A DNA stretch of 64,000 nucleotides from Micromonospora craterilacus (GTDB lineage: Bacteria; Actinomycetota; Actinomycetes; Mycobacteriales; Micromonosporaceae). The DNA lies in assembly GCF_003236315.1 (NCBI RefSeq), contig NZ_POTY01000002.1, positions 1-64,000 of the forward strand, given 5' to 3'. The position numbers and the translations under genes are program-made. Every line of letters starts with the position of its first letter. Positions within the stretch are counted from its first letter, which is position 1. Under the pieces are notes generated by a model that worked only from the letters and a program-made list of their open reading frames with translations, did not search any database and was not told where the DNA came from. This document shows positions 35,228-44,821 of this stretch, piece after piece.

Positions 35228-36589
35228 GTGCCGGAGTACTCGACGAGGTTCACCCGACGCCGGCTGGCACTGCTGGTGCCGCTACTGACCGCCGGCCTGA
35301 CAATCACCGCCTGTAGTCCGCCCGGTGCGGAGCAGACCCCGTCGGGGGACTCCGACGCCGCGGTCAGCACCGAGCTCGGGACGGACCCGATCACCCTGGA
35401 GATGTACGCCGAGACCGGCTTCCCACTGGCGAAGGCGCTCGCGGACGAGTTCACCAACCAGCACCCGAACGTCAAGTTCAACATCCGCGAGGACCAGTTC
35501 ACCGTCATCGTGGAGAACGCGCCCCGGGTGCTCGCCTCGGACAACGCGCCCGACATCATCCGGCTGCCCACCATGGTCGACCTGGTCAAGGACGGGCTGC
35601 TGAAGAACATGGACCCGTACTTCGACGCGTACGGCTGGGACAAGTTCCCCGCCTCGCAGCTGGTCCAGCTGCGGCTCGCCGACGGCGGCGCGGTCCGCGG
35701 CAGCGGCTCCCTGTACGGCATGGGGCTGGGCTACAGCGTGACCGGCGTGTTCTACAACAAGGAGCAGGCCGAGAAGATCGGCATGACCCAGCCGCCGGCC
35801 ACCATCGCCGAGTTCGAGGACCTGCTGGCCAAGGCCAAGACCGCCAACCTGCAGCCGATCATGCAGTTCAACAAGAACACCGCGGGCATCAACTTCCCGC
35901 ACCAGGCGCTGCAGAACCAGTACGGCGACCCGACCCAGATCGCGGACTGGATCTTCCAGAAGCCGGGTGCCACCTTCGACACCCCCGCCGCGCTCAAGGC
36001 CACCCAGACCATCCAGAAGTGGGCCCAGGCCGGCTACTTCCCGAAGGACGCGAACGCCATCGACTACACCGCGATGATGGGCGAGTTCATGAAGGGCAAC
36101 GGCACGTTCATGTTCAACGGCGACTGGGAGTCGGCGAACCTGGACAAGAACATGGCCGGCAAGGCCGGGTTCTTCCTCTTCCCGGGCGAGACCGCGGACG
36201 CCAAGAACGTGGCGATGTCGGCCCCGAACACCTTCGGTGTCGGCGCGCGGGCCAAGAACGCCGACGCTGCGGCCTACTTCCTGAACTGGGTGCACACCAA
36301 CGACAAGGCCCGGGAGATCTCGGTGAACGTCGGCGGTTCGCACCCGGGCGGCCCGGCCGACCTGCCGCTGCCGGCGGTGTCCGACGGCACCGTGCTGGCC
36401 GAGACCCTCAAGGCCTCCCAGCAGCTCGGTGCCGACAACGGCGCGGTCGACTTCACCGCGAACGCGACCGGCGGCATCTTCGCCTCCGCCATCACCCCCG
36501 AGATGCAGAAGTTGATCGCCGGTCAGCAGACCCCCGAGGGGTACGTGAAGGCGGTCCAGGCCGAGTACGAGAAGGAACTGTCCCGATGA
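35228..36589 (+). CDS. CUT1 ABC importer substrate-binding lipoprotein
   Basis: This is a solute-binding protein, family 1, of 453 residues. The basic start RFTRRRLALLVPLL and lipobox TITAC show export and lipid anchoring. Mature-part features are LEMYAETGFPLAKALADEFTNQHPNVKF, DIIRLPTMVDLVKDGLL, and FMFNGDWESANL in lobe 2. GTG 35228 has AAGGAG at 35214-35219; ATG 35207 in frame lacks a site. It is the first gene of an operon with two permeases and a serine hydrolase, under the CTAAA operator. The ligand is unknown; the linked esterases and GH-J enzyme hint at an esterified oligosaccharide. Confidence 0.88.
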   Translation: MPEYSTRFTRRRLALLVPLLTAGLTITACSPPGAEQTPSGDSDAAVSTELGTDPITLEMYAETGFPLAKALADEFTNQHPNVKFNIREDQFTVIVENAPRVLASDNAPDIIRLPTMVDLVKDGLLKNMDPYFDAYGWDKFPASQLVQLRLADGGAVRGSGSLYGMGLGYSVTGVFYNKEQAEKIGMTQPPATIAEFEDLLAKAKTANLQPIMQFNKNTAGINFPHQALQNQYGDPTQIADWIFQKPGATFDTPAALKATQTIQKWAQAGYFPKDANAIDYTAMMGEFMKGNGTFMFNGDWESANLDKNMAGKAGFFLFPGETADAKNVAMSAPNTFGVGARAKNADAAAYFLNWVHTNDKAREISVNVGGSHPGGPADLPLPAVSDGTVLAETLKASQQLGADNGAVDFTANATGGIFASAITPEMQKLIAGQQTPEGYVKAVQAEYEKELSR

Positions 36590-37557
36590 CGTCTGCCCTC
36601 GGCAGCGTCCCCGCCGGGTCGGGCACCGCGCCCCGGCCCGGCGGGGCGGACCCACAACTCCCCGTGCGGCCCCACCGGAAGCGGTGGGGCCGCACGGCCC
36701 GGTGGGTCGGGTGGCTGTGGGTCCTGCCCGCACTGATCATGTACGGCGTCTTCGTGCTGCGCCCGCTCGTGCTGACGGTGCAGTACTCCCTGTACCGCTG
36801 GAACGGCATCGGGACGGCCCAGTGGGTCGGGTTCGACAACTACCTGACCGTGTTCACCGACCGTGACCTGCTGAAGATCATCACCAACGCGTTCGTACTG
36901 ATCATCTTCTTCAGCTTCATCCCGGTCGCCCTCGGCCTGCTGGTGGCCAGCCTGGTCCGGCGGATCACCACCGGCCCCGGCGGCACCCTGGTCCGTACCG
37001 TGCTGTTCCTGCCCCAGGTGATCCCACTGGTGGCCGCCGGCATCGCCTGGAGCTGGGTGCTGTCCAGCAACGGCCTGGTCAACCAACTGCTCCGGACCGT
37101 CGGCCTGGAACGGGTCACCCGACCCTGGCTCGGCGAGTTCAGCACGGCGCTGCCGTCGGTCGGCGTGATCGGTACCTGGATCATGCTCGGCCTCTGCACC
37201 ATCCTCCTGGTCACCGGCATGAGCAAGATCGACCCGTCGCTCTACGAGGCGGCCCGGATGGACGGCGCCGGCCCGATCCGGGAGTTCTTCGCGGTCACCC
37301 TGCCCAGCCTCCGCCAGGAGATCGGTGTCTGCCTCACCGTGACCGTCATCGCGGCCCTGGCCAGCTTCGACATCGTCTACACCTCCACCAGCGGCGGCCC
37401 GGGCATCCAGACCACCGTGCCGGGCCTGGAGATCTACCGACTGGCCTTCTCCCAGCGGCAGGTCGGGCTCGCCTCCGCCCTCGGCGTGGTGCTGATGCTG
37501 CTGGTCCTGGTGTGCGTGCTGCCGATCCAGCGGCTGACCCGAGGAGAGAAGGCGTGA
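36586..37557 (+). CDS. CUT1 ABC importer permease, MalF-type
   Basis: This is a permease of 323 residues with a long polar N-terminus and six segments (first WVGWLWVLPALIMYGVFVLRPL). The EAA loop is LYEAARMDGAGPIREFFAVTLP. ATGA overlaps the binding-protein stop. An intact family core and coupling to the MalG-type gene (GTGA at 37554) support a functional pair. No ATPase is encoded nearby. Confidence 0.88.
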   Translation: MTSALGSVPAGSGTAPRPGGADPQLPVRPHRKRWGRTARWVGWLWVLPALIMYGVFVLRPLVLTVQYSLYRWNGIGTAQWVGFDNYLTVFTDRDLLKIITNAFVLIIFFSFIPVALGLLVASLVRRITTGPGGTLVRTVLFLPQVIPLVAAGIAWSWVLSSNGLVNQLLRTVGLERVTRPWLGEFSTALPSVGVIGTWIMLGLCTILLVTGMSKIDPSLYEAARMDGAGPIREFFAVTLPSLRQEIGVCLTVTVIAALASFDIVYTSTSGGPGIQTTVPGLEIYRLAFSQRQVGLASALGVVLMLLVLVCVLPIQRLTRGEKA

Positions 37558-38381
37558 ACCTGACCAGTCGCAGCGAACGCGTCAGCGGACGGATCTTCCT
37601 GATCGCGCTGGTCGTGGTCACCCTGCTGCCGTTCCTGAGCATGCTGTCGGCGGCCCTGCAACCCCGCGGCACCGTACCCACCGGCCTGGCCTGGCCGTCG
37701 GATCCGCAGTGGGGCAACTTCGTCGACGCGTTCACCGCCGCGAACATGGGCGCCCTGCTGAAGTCGAGCATGCTGATCGTGGCCGGGGTGGTGCCGATCG
37801 CCGTGCTCATCGCGACCATGGCCGGCTTCGGGCTCGGCCACCTGCGGGTGGCCGGCGGCCACCTCGCCTTCGGGCTGCTGCTGCTCGGCCTGACCCTGCC
37901 CTTCGAGGCGGTGGTCACCCCGCTGTACTACCAGATGCGGGACCTGGGTCTGCTCAACACCCGATGGGCGATCATCCTGCCGCTGATCGGCCTGTACATG
38001 CCGTTCGCGGTGTTCTGGATGCGGGCGCACTTCACCAACGTGCCACGGGAGTTGTCCGAGGCGGCGCGGGTCGACGGGAGCAACACCTGGCAGCTGTTCT
38101 GGCGGGTGCACGTGCCGCTGGCCCGACCGGCCATCGCCTCGCTGACCATCCTGCTGTTCCTCTGGACCTGGAACCAGTTCCTGCTGGCCATCGTCATGGT
38201 CGACGACGCCACGAAGCGAACCATGGCCGGTGCGCTCGGCGCGTTCCAGGGCCAGTGGGGGACCGACCTGGTGCTGCTGTGCGCCGGCTCGCTGCTCATC
38301 CTCACCCCGACCCTGATCGTGTTCGTGATCTTCCAGCGACAGTTCATCAAGGCCCTGCTCCAGGGCTCCGTGAAGGGATAG
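37554..38381 (+). CDS. CUT1 ABC importer permease, MalG-type
   Basis: This is a permease of 275 residues with six segments (first IFLIALVVVTLLPFLSMLSAAL). The EAA loop is LSEAARVDGSNTWQLFWRVHVP, followed by FLWTWNQFLLA, the family's NWNEF-like segment. GTG 37554 overlaps the upstream stop and has GAGGAG upstream. The serine hydrolase gene starts 5 bp after its stop. Confidence 0.88.
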   Translation: MNLTSRSERVSGRIFLIALVVVTLLPFLSMLSAALQPRGTVPTGLAWPSDPQWGNFVDAFTAANMGALLKSSMLIVAGVVPIAVLIATMAGFGLGHLRVAGGHLAFGLLLLGLTLPFEAVVTPLYYQMRDLGLLNTRWAIILPLIGLYMPFAVFWMRAHFTNVPRELSEAARVDGSNTWQLFWRVHVPLARPAIASLTILLFLWTWNQFLLAIVMVDDATKRTMAGALGAFQGQWGTDLVLLCAGSLLILTPTLIVFVIFQRQFIKALLQGSVKG

Positions 38382-38385
38382 CGAG

Positions 38386-39537
38386 TTGACCGAGACGCAG
38401 ATCCACGGTGACACCGACGACGGCTTCGGCCGGGTCGCCGACGTGTTCCGGGACAACTTCGCCACCCGCAGCGAGGTCGGCGCCGCAGTCGCCGTGTACG
38501 TGCGGGGCCGCAAGGTCGTCGACCTGTACGGCGGGCTGGCCGACCCCCGGTCGGGCCGCACCTGGACCGCCGGCACACCCGCGGTCGTCTTCTCCTGCAC
38601 CAAGGGGATCATGGCGATCTGCGCGTACCTGCTGGTGCAGCAGGGCCGGCTCGACCTGGACGCGCCGGTGACCCGCTACTGGCCCGAGTTCGGCCAGCAC
38701 GGCAAGGCGGAGATCCCGGTGCGCTGGCTGCTCACCCACCAGTCCGGCCTGTCGGCGTTGGACAAGCCGTTCAGCCGCGAGGAGGTGCTCGCCTGGCGAC
38801 CGGTGATCGAGGCGATCGAGGCGCAGGCACCGCTGTGGCGACCGGGCACCGCACACAGCTACCACCCGATGACCTACGGCTGGCTGATCGGCGAGGTGAT
38901 GCGCCGGATCACCGGCGAGCTGCCCGGTGCCTTCTTCGCCCGCTCCCTCGCCGACCCGCTCGGCCTGCGTACCTGGATCGGTCTGCCGGCGGCCGAGCGC
39001 GACGCGGTCGCCTGGACCCTGGCCCCGATCGGCGAACCCGGTCCGGCCATCGACCCGGTCGCGGAACGCGGGCTCACCATGGGCGGTGCCTTCGCCTTCC
39101 CGGCCGACGCCGACGGCCTGGTCAGCTTCAACGACCCGGCGATCCAGGCCGGCGGGATTCCGGGCGCGGGTGCGGTGAGTACGGCCGACGGGCTGGCCCG
39201 CCTCTACGCCGCCTGCGTGTCCGAGGTGGACGGCCCGCGCCTGCTCAGCTCCGCCTCGGTGACGGACGCGACCACGGAGCGCGTGGCCGGCCAGCAGGTC
39301 TACGGGGCGCCCGACGCCGGCCACCGGTGGGGCACCGGCTTCCTCCTGGACTCCGCCACCGCGCGGCCGATGCTCGGCGCGCGCAGCTTCGGTCACGACG
39401 GCGCCGGCGGCCACCTGGCCTTCGGCGACGACGCCCACCAGGTCGGCTTCGGCTACGTGGTCAACCAGATGGGCGGCGTCGACGACGAGCGCGCCAACCG
39501 GCTCGCCGTCGCGGTTCGGGCGTGCCTGACGGAGTAG
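38386..39537 (+). CDS. Beta-lactamase-fold serine hydrolase/esterase (SxxK)
   Basis: This is a class C beta-lactamase-like hydrolase of 383 residues without signal peptide, so cytoplasmic. The nucleophile motif is SCTK in VFSCTKGIMAICAYL. A tyrosine motif fits HSYHPMTYGWLIGEV, and GHDGAGGHLAFGD takes the place of the third conserved box. Such proteins include esterases (EstB type) and peptidases; in a sugar-import operon an esterase that deacylates the imported sugar is the most economical idea. The start is TTG 38386, 5 bp after the permease stop. It lies within the CTAAA-box regulon. Confidence 0.78.
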   Translation: MTETQIHGDTDDGFGRVADVFRDNFATRSEVGAAVAVYVRGRKVVDLYGGLADPRSGRTWTAGTPAVVFSCTKGIMAICAYLLVQQGRLDLDAPVTRYWPEFGQHGKAEIPVRWLLTHQSGLSALDKPFSREEVLAWRPVIEAIEAQAPLWRPGTAHSYHPMTYGWLIGEVMRRITGELPGAFFARSLADPLGLRTWIGLPAAERDAVAWTLAPIGEPGPAIDPVAERGLTMGGAFAFPADADGLVSFNDPAIQAGGIPGAGAVSTADGLARLYAACVSEVDGPRLLSSASVTDATTERVAGQQVYGAPDAGHRWGTGFLLDSATARPMLGARSFGHDGAGGHLAFGDDAHQVGFGYVVNQMGGVDDERANRLAVAVRACLTE

Positions 39538-39554
39538 GCGATGCTGGGTGCCGG

Positions 39555-40099
39555 TTGACGTTCGGGCAGCGGTTGAAGGCCTACCGGGAGCGGTCCGGGA
39601 AGACTCGTGCCGCCTCACGCTCTCCGGCGACGTGCCCACCGAGTCGTTGCCCAGCCTTAGGGGGCGTCTTGCGGCGGCGTGGCGGGCGCGCCATCAGGCG
39701 TCGGATCACCGTACGGTGCTGGGCGGGCTGCTGCCGGGGCTGCTGCGCGACGTGCAGCGCGCCGCGTTGACGTACGACGGTGACGAGCGTCGCCAGGCGC
39801 AGGCCCTGTTGGCCGAGACACTCGGGCTGGCGCAGATGTTCCTTGCCTACCAACCCGCTGCCGGGCTGCTGTGGCGGGTCGCCGACCGGGGCGATGGTGG
39901 CGGCGCAGGAGTCCGGAGATCCGGAGACGGCGGCCTGCGCGGGGTGGTTCCTGTGCCAGGTGCACCGGGACGCCGCATGTGTGTCGGCTGCCGGGCGTGG
40001 TGGTCGCGGCTGACGCCGTACCCGTGCTGGCAGGTGGAGTGGGCGACCAGCCGGCAGGCTCGGACGATCACCGATCGCTTCCTGAGTGGTGTCCGGTGA
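39555..40099 (+). pseudogene. Decayed XRE-family regulator
   Basis: Pieces of one helix-turn-helix regulator appear in two frames. Frame one at 39555 gives LTFGQRLKAYRERSGKTR, an XRE N-terminus. The other frame then gives RTVLGGLLPGLLRDVQRAALTYDGDERRQAQALLAETLGLAQMF, which matches the C-terminal repeat domain of this regulator class and runs on through LLWRVADRG. The first frame returns with AMVAAQESGDPETAACAGWFLCQVHRDA. The second half of the DNA-binding domain is missing. At least two frameshifts and a deletion make it non-functional. No role in the sugar regulon is implied. Confidence 0.7.
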
Positions 40100-40115
40100 C
40101 CAGCAGGGTCGTGCC

Positions 40116-40170
40116 CGATCCTGGATCGAGTGGCCTCATTCGGTTTGCCAGGCCACTCGATCCAGGATCG
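40116..40170. terminator. 20-bp repeat hairpin between convergent genes (copy 2)
   Basis: Arms 40116-40135 and 40151-40170 pair perfectly over 20 bp with a 15-base loop. The sequence matches copy 1 (23055) except that the centre of each half-palindrome is T/A instead of C/G, a change made in both arms so pairing is kept. It lies between the decayed regulator and the convergent esterase gene. Confidence 0.75.
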
Positions 40171-40221
40171 AGCGTGATCATGGGTGGGGTGACGGACCTC
40201 GTGCTCGAATCGCCGGAGTCG

Positions 40222-41532
40222 TCAGCCCTTCCGCTGGGCCAGCAACCACTGCAGGATGCTGCTGTCCTCGTACGTCGGGCCGTAGGCCGCGTGGTAGTCG
40301 GGCAGCGAGAACGCCTCGTTGCCGTACTCGGTGTAGTGCAGCAGGTCGGCGATCTGCTCGGGCGTCTTGCCCCGGGCCTCGTAGGCCGATCGCAGCGCGG
40401 CCTGCGAGCCACGGGCGAGCGAGATGTTGAGCAGGTGGTCGTTGAGCCCGTGGGTGATCCAGAGCGGCACCTCGCCGGCCGCGATGGCCGTGGCCTGGCC
40501 CGCGCTGATCTGGAAGCCACCGGTGACCAGACCGGCGGTGAACAGGTCGGGGCGCTTGGCGAACGCCTCCCACAGCAGTCGGGAGCCGTACGAGACGGTG
40601 GTGGCGTACACCCGCTTGGTGTCCACCGCGAAGTCCTTGCTGAACTGCTCGACCAGCCTGATCAGGAGGTCACCCTCGGCGGGCAGGCCGACCCGCTGGT
40701 TCTGCGGCGCCAGCACGATGACGTCCTCGTTGCTGCCGGTCCAGCTGGACTGCAACCAGGCGGTCGCCGGGATGTCGGCGGCGATCTGGACGCCGAGGTT
40801 GTCGCCGTCCCAGCCCATGCCGTGCCCGGGGAGGACGACCATCAGCGGGTACTTCTTGCCGGGCTGGTAGTTCTCCGGCAGGTGGTAGTGGTAGGGCAGC
40901 ACCATGCCGCCGCTGAGGTACGAGCCGTAGCGGAACTCGTCGACGAGCAGGTTGACCGGCTCCTCGGTGACCCCGTGTGAGGTCTTCGGCGCCGCCTTGG
41001 CCAGCACCGGGCCCTTGCCCTGGCCGTTGCCCGGCTGGGCGTGCACGTCCTTGCGCTGGACCACCTGGGTCGGCAGGTCGGTGTTCACCTTGACGTGGCA
41101 CAGGAAGGTCGGGCACTTCGAGAGGATGACCGTCCAACCGAGATTCTCGTCGGGGTCCAGCTCGACGATGACGTACCGGCCCGGCACCGATCGGCGGTCG
41201 GCGCGGGTCGTCGGCTCGCTGTTGGTGTAGGTGTGGGTGACCGTGCGGTCGGCCAGCTTGGGCAGGTCTTCGATGGGGTTGAAGCGGAAGTTGTACGTGG
41301 TGTCGGACACCGCGAAGGTCGAGTTGTCGAGGGTGCGGGGGTTCACCGTGGCCGCGTACTCCACGGCCACCGCGGTGACCTTCTGGCCGTAGGTCTGGAC
41401 GGTGGTGATCGGGGTGACGCCTCGGATGCCGCCGGTGGCGCCACCCTGGTCCTTCGTCGCGGCGTAGGCCGTGCCCGTCGAGGCCAGCGCCAGCACCGCG
41501 GCGAAGGCGATCAGCATCCTTCGCAGTCTCAT
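40222..41532 (-). CDS. Secreted alpha/beta-hydrolase (esterase) with N-terminal Ig-like domain
   Basis: This is an exported protein of 436 residues. The signal peptide is RLRRMLIAFAAVLALASTGTAYA with cleavage near AYA-AT. An N-terminal beta domain (about 30-180) is followed by an alpha/beta-hydrolase: YHYHLPENYQPGKKYPLMVVLPGHG (oxyanion region), VYATTVSYGSRLLWEA (nucleophile Ser in VSYGS; the first Gly of GxSxG is Thr here), HGLNDHL (acid Asp) and a late His. It resembles PHB-depolymerase/feruloyl-esterase-like proteins. Promoter and operator at 41620-41666 place it in the CTAAA-box regulon with the importer and GH-J enzyme. Confidence 0.8.
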   Translation of the reverse strand: MRLRRMLIAFAAVLALASTGTAYAATKDQGGATGGIRGVTPITTVQTYGQKVTAVAVEYAATVNPRTLDNSTFAVSDTTYNFRFNPIEDLPKLADRTVTHTYTNSEPTTRADRRSVPGRYVIVELDPDENLGWTVILSKCPTFLCHVKVNTDLPTQVVQRKDVHAQPGNGQGKGPVLAKAAPKTSHGVTEEPVNLLVDEFRYGSYLSGGMVLPYHYHLPENYQPGKKYPLMVVLPGHGMGWDGDNLGVQIAADIPATAWLQSSWTGSNEDVIVLAPQNQRVGLPAEGDLLIRLVEQFSKDFAVDTKRVYATTVSYGSRLLWEAFAKRPDLFTAGLVTGGFQISAGQATAIAAGEVPLWITHGLNDHLLNISLARGSQAALRSAYEARGKTPEQIADLLHYTEYGNEAFSLPDYHAAYGPTYEDSSILQWLLAQRKG

Positions 41533-41619
41533 TGGTCCTCCTTGTCGGACGCGGCCGGCTGGCCGGTCAACGCCGGGAGCGCGCCCGGTGCCGGCTGGGG
41601 TGCTGTAAGAAGACGGCCG

Positions 41620-41666
41620 CTAAACTGATTTAGCAGAGCATCTGCCGTGCCGGGTTCGGATGTCAA
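41620..41666 (-). promoter_or_regulatory. Promoter and CTAAA-type operator of the secreted esterase gene
   Basis: On the minus strand, TTGACA (41666-41661), 18 bp, GATGCT (41642-41637), then CTAAATCAGTTTAG (41633-41620) over the start point. The operator equals that at 35027, and 24 bp from ATGCT onward are identical. The remainder of the 41533-42040 gap (41670-41940) shows no gene or clear signal. Confidence 0.8.
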
Positions 41667-41950
41667 GGGGCCGCGGCAACAGGCCGGAAACGTCTGGTTC
41701 ACCTGGGCGGCCGGATTCGCCGGCCGAAGGTGGTCCAGAGTGGATGTTGCGGGGCGTGGCGGCTCGGCTGCGTTCCGCCGCCGACACTCGACGTGACGCA
41801 TCCCTCACCGTCGATGAGTGTCCCCGATTCGGTCCGCGTCGCCCGCTGGCGCCGCCGCGTGGACACCCGCCCTGACCTGCGGCAACCTGACCGATCGGAG
41901 GAGCGGCTCGTTCGTTACGAGACCGTGACCGCCGGATTTCGGGCGAGGTG

Positions 41951-41978
41951 TTGACCCGGGCTATGTGAGCGCTAACAC
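41951..41978 (+). promoter_or_regulatory. Promoter/operator of the chvE-mmsAB operon
   Basis: TTGACC (41951-41956) is followed after 16 bp by TAACAC (41973-41978). The LacI-type box TGTGAGCGCTAACA (41964-41977), fitting TGTNANCGNTNACA, covers spacer and -10. The same layout occurs before araB at 48033. Confidence 0.7.
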
Positions 41979-42040
41979 TTGGCGTCCAAGTGCGACCCGC
42001 GCAGCCGTCTGACGGCGCGAGTTCCAGATTGGGGAAGCCA

Positions 42041-43177
42041 GTGAACAGAAAGATCCTGGCCGCTCTCGGTAGCGCCGTACTGGCGCTCAGCATGGCGGCT
42101 TGCAGTGGTGAGGGTGCCGGCAGCGGCGGCAGCGGCGATAAGAAGCCCGCCGACCTGACCATCGGCGTCTCGATGCCGACCCAGACCTCCGAGCGGTGGA
42201 TCGCCGACGGCAAATCGGTCAAGGAGAAGCTAGAGGCCAAGGGCTACAAGGTGGACCTCCAGTACGCCGGCGACGACATTCCCACCCAGTCGCAGCAGGT
42301 CGACCAGATGATCACGCGCGGTGCCAACGTGCTGATCATCGCGGCCATCGACGGCACCGCACTGAGTGGACAGCTGCAGGCGGCGGCCGAGGCCAAGATC
42401 CCGGTCATCGCCTACGACCGGCTCATCCGGGAAAGCCCGAACGTCGACTTCTACGTCAGCTTCGACAACTACAAGGTCGGCGTCGCGCAGGCCAGCGCGC
42501 TGCTGGTCGGCCTCGGAGTGCAGAACAAGGACGGCTCGAAGGGCAGCGCGTCCGGACCGTTCAACATTGAGCTGTTCGCCGGATCGCTCGACGACAACAA
42601 CGCGCACTTCTTCTTCAACGGCGCGATGGACACGCTCAAGCCGTTCATCGACGACGGCACGCTGAAGGTGAAGTCCGGGCAGACCAAGATCGACCAGGTG
42701 GCGATCCTGCGCTGGCAGCAAGAGGGCGCGCAGAAGCGGATGGAGGACCTGCTGACGTCCAGCTACAACGACCGCAGCAAGGTCGACGGGGTGCTGTCGC
42801 CGTACGACGGCCTGTCGCGCGGCATCATCACCGCGCTGCAGAACGCCGGCTACGGCGGGGCCAACAAGATGCCGGTGGTGACCGGGCAGGACGCCGAGAT
42901 CGCCTCGGTCAAGCTGATCAACGACGGGGTGCAGAGCTCTACCATCTTCAAGGACACCCGTCTGCTCGCCGACCAGGCCGTGGTCGCCGCCGAGGCGTTC
43001 CTCCAGGACAAGACGCCGGAGGCCAACGACACCGACACCTACAACAACGGGGTCAAGGTCGTCCCGTCGTTCCTGCTGCCGGTGCAGACCGTCTACAAGG
43101 ACGAGATCAAGCCGATCCTGATCGACTCCGGGTACTACACCGCTGAGGAAGTCGCCGCCGGCCAGGCCAAGGGCTGA
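42041..43177 (+). CDS. chvE: ChvE-like multiple-monosaccharide binding lipoprotein
   Basis: This is a periplasmic-binding-type protein of 378 residues with lipobox SMAAC. Ligand-site segments are close to ChvE: GVSMPTQTSERWIADGKSV, LQYAGDDIPTQSQQVDQMI, VLIIAAIDGTALSGQL and VIAYDRLIRESPNVDFYVSFDN. ChvE binds several aldoses in pyranose form, including L-arabinose, galactose, xylose and glucose. GTG 42041 has GGGGA upstream. The MmsA-like ATPase and MmsB-like permease follow, then a ROK regulator and araB, so arabinose is a likely substrate. Confidence 0.87.
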   Translation: MNRKILAALGSAVLALSMAACSGEGAGSGGSGDKKPADLTIGVSMPTQTSERWIADGKSVKEKLEAKGYKVDLQYAGDDIPTQSQQVDQMITRGANVLIIAAIDGTALSGQLQAAAEAKIPVIAYDRLIRESPNVDFYVSFDNYKVGVAQASALLVGLGVQNKDGSKGSASGPFNIELFAGSLDDNNAHFFFNGAMDTLKPFIDDGTLKVKSGQTKIDQVAILRWQQEGAQKRMEDLLTSSYNDRSKVDGVLSPYDGLSRGIITALQNAGYGGANKMPVVTGQDAEIASVKLINDGVQSSTIFKDTRLLADQAVVAAEAFLQDKTPEANDTDTYNNGVKVVPSFLLPVQTVYKDEIKPILIDSGYYTAEEVAAGQAKG

Positions 43178-43185
43178 CGGTGCGG

Positions 43186-43224
43186 TACCGGGCTCGGCTG
43201 CGCTGTCCGTCGCCGAGCCCGGTA
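43186..43224 (+). terminator. Intercistronic stem-loop between chvE and mmsA
   Basis: A perfect 13-bp stem (43186-43198 with 43212-43224) has a 13-base loop. Lacking a U-run, it probably attenuates or protects rather than ends the message. Confidence 0.6.
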
Positions 43225-43282
43225 TCCGTCCCGGACTGACTACCCTCCAGACACGACGACCTAGACGCTCAGGACGGTGAGC

Positions 43283-44817
<1,535 letters not shown>

Positions 44818-44821
<4 letters not shown>

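Noticed and set aside
35207-35230. ATG 35207 as start of the binding protein
   Set aside because: In frame but without a ribosome-binding site; AAGGAG precedes GTG 35228, which also gives a normal signal peptide.
41670-41940. Small open frames upstream of the chvE promoter
   Set aside because: Frames on both strands are short, Arg/Pro-rich and lack start signals; treated as non-coding.
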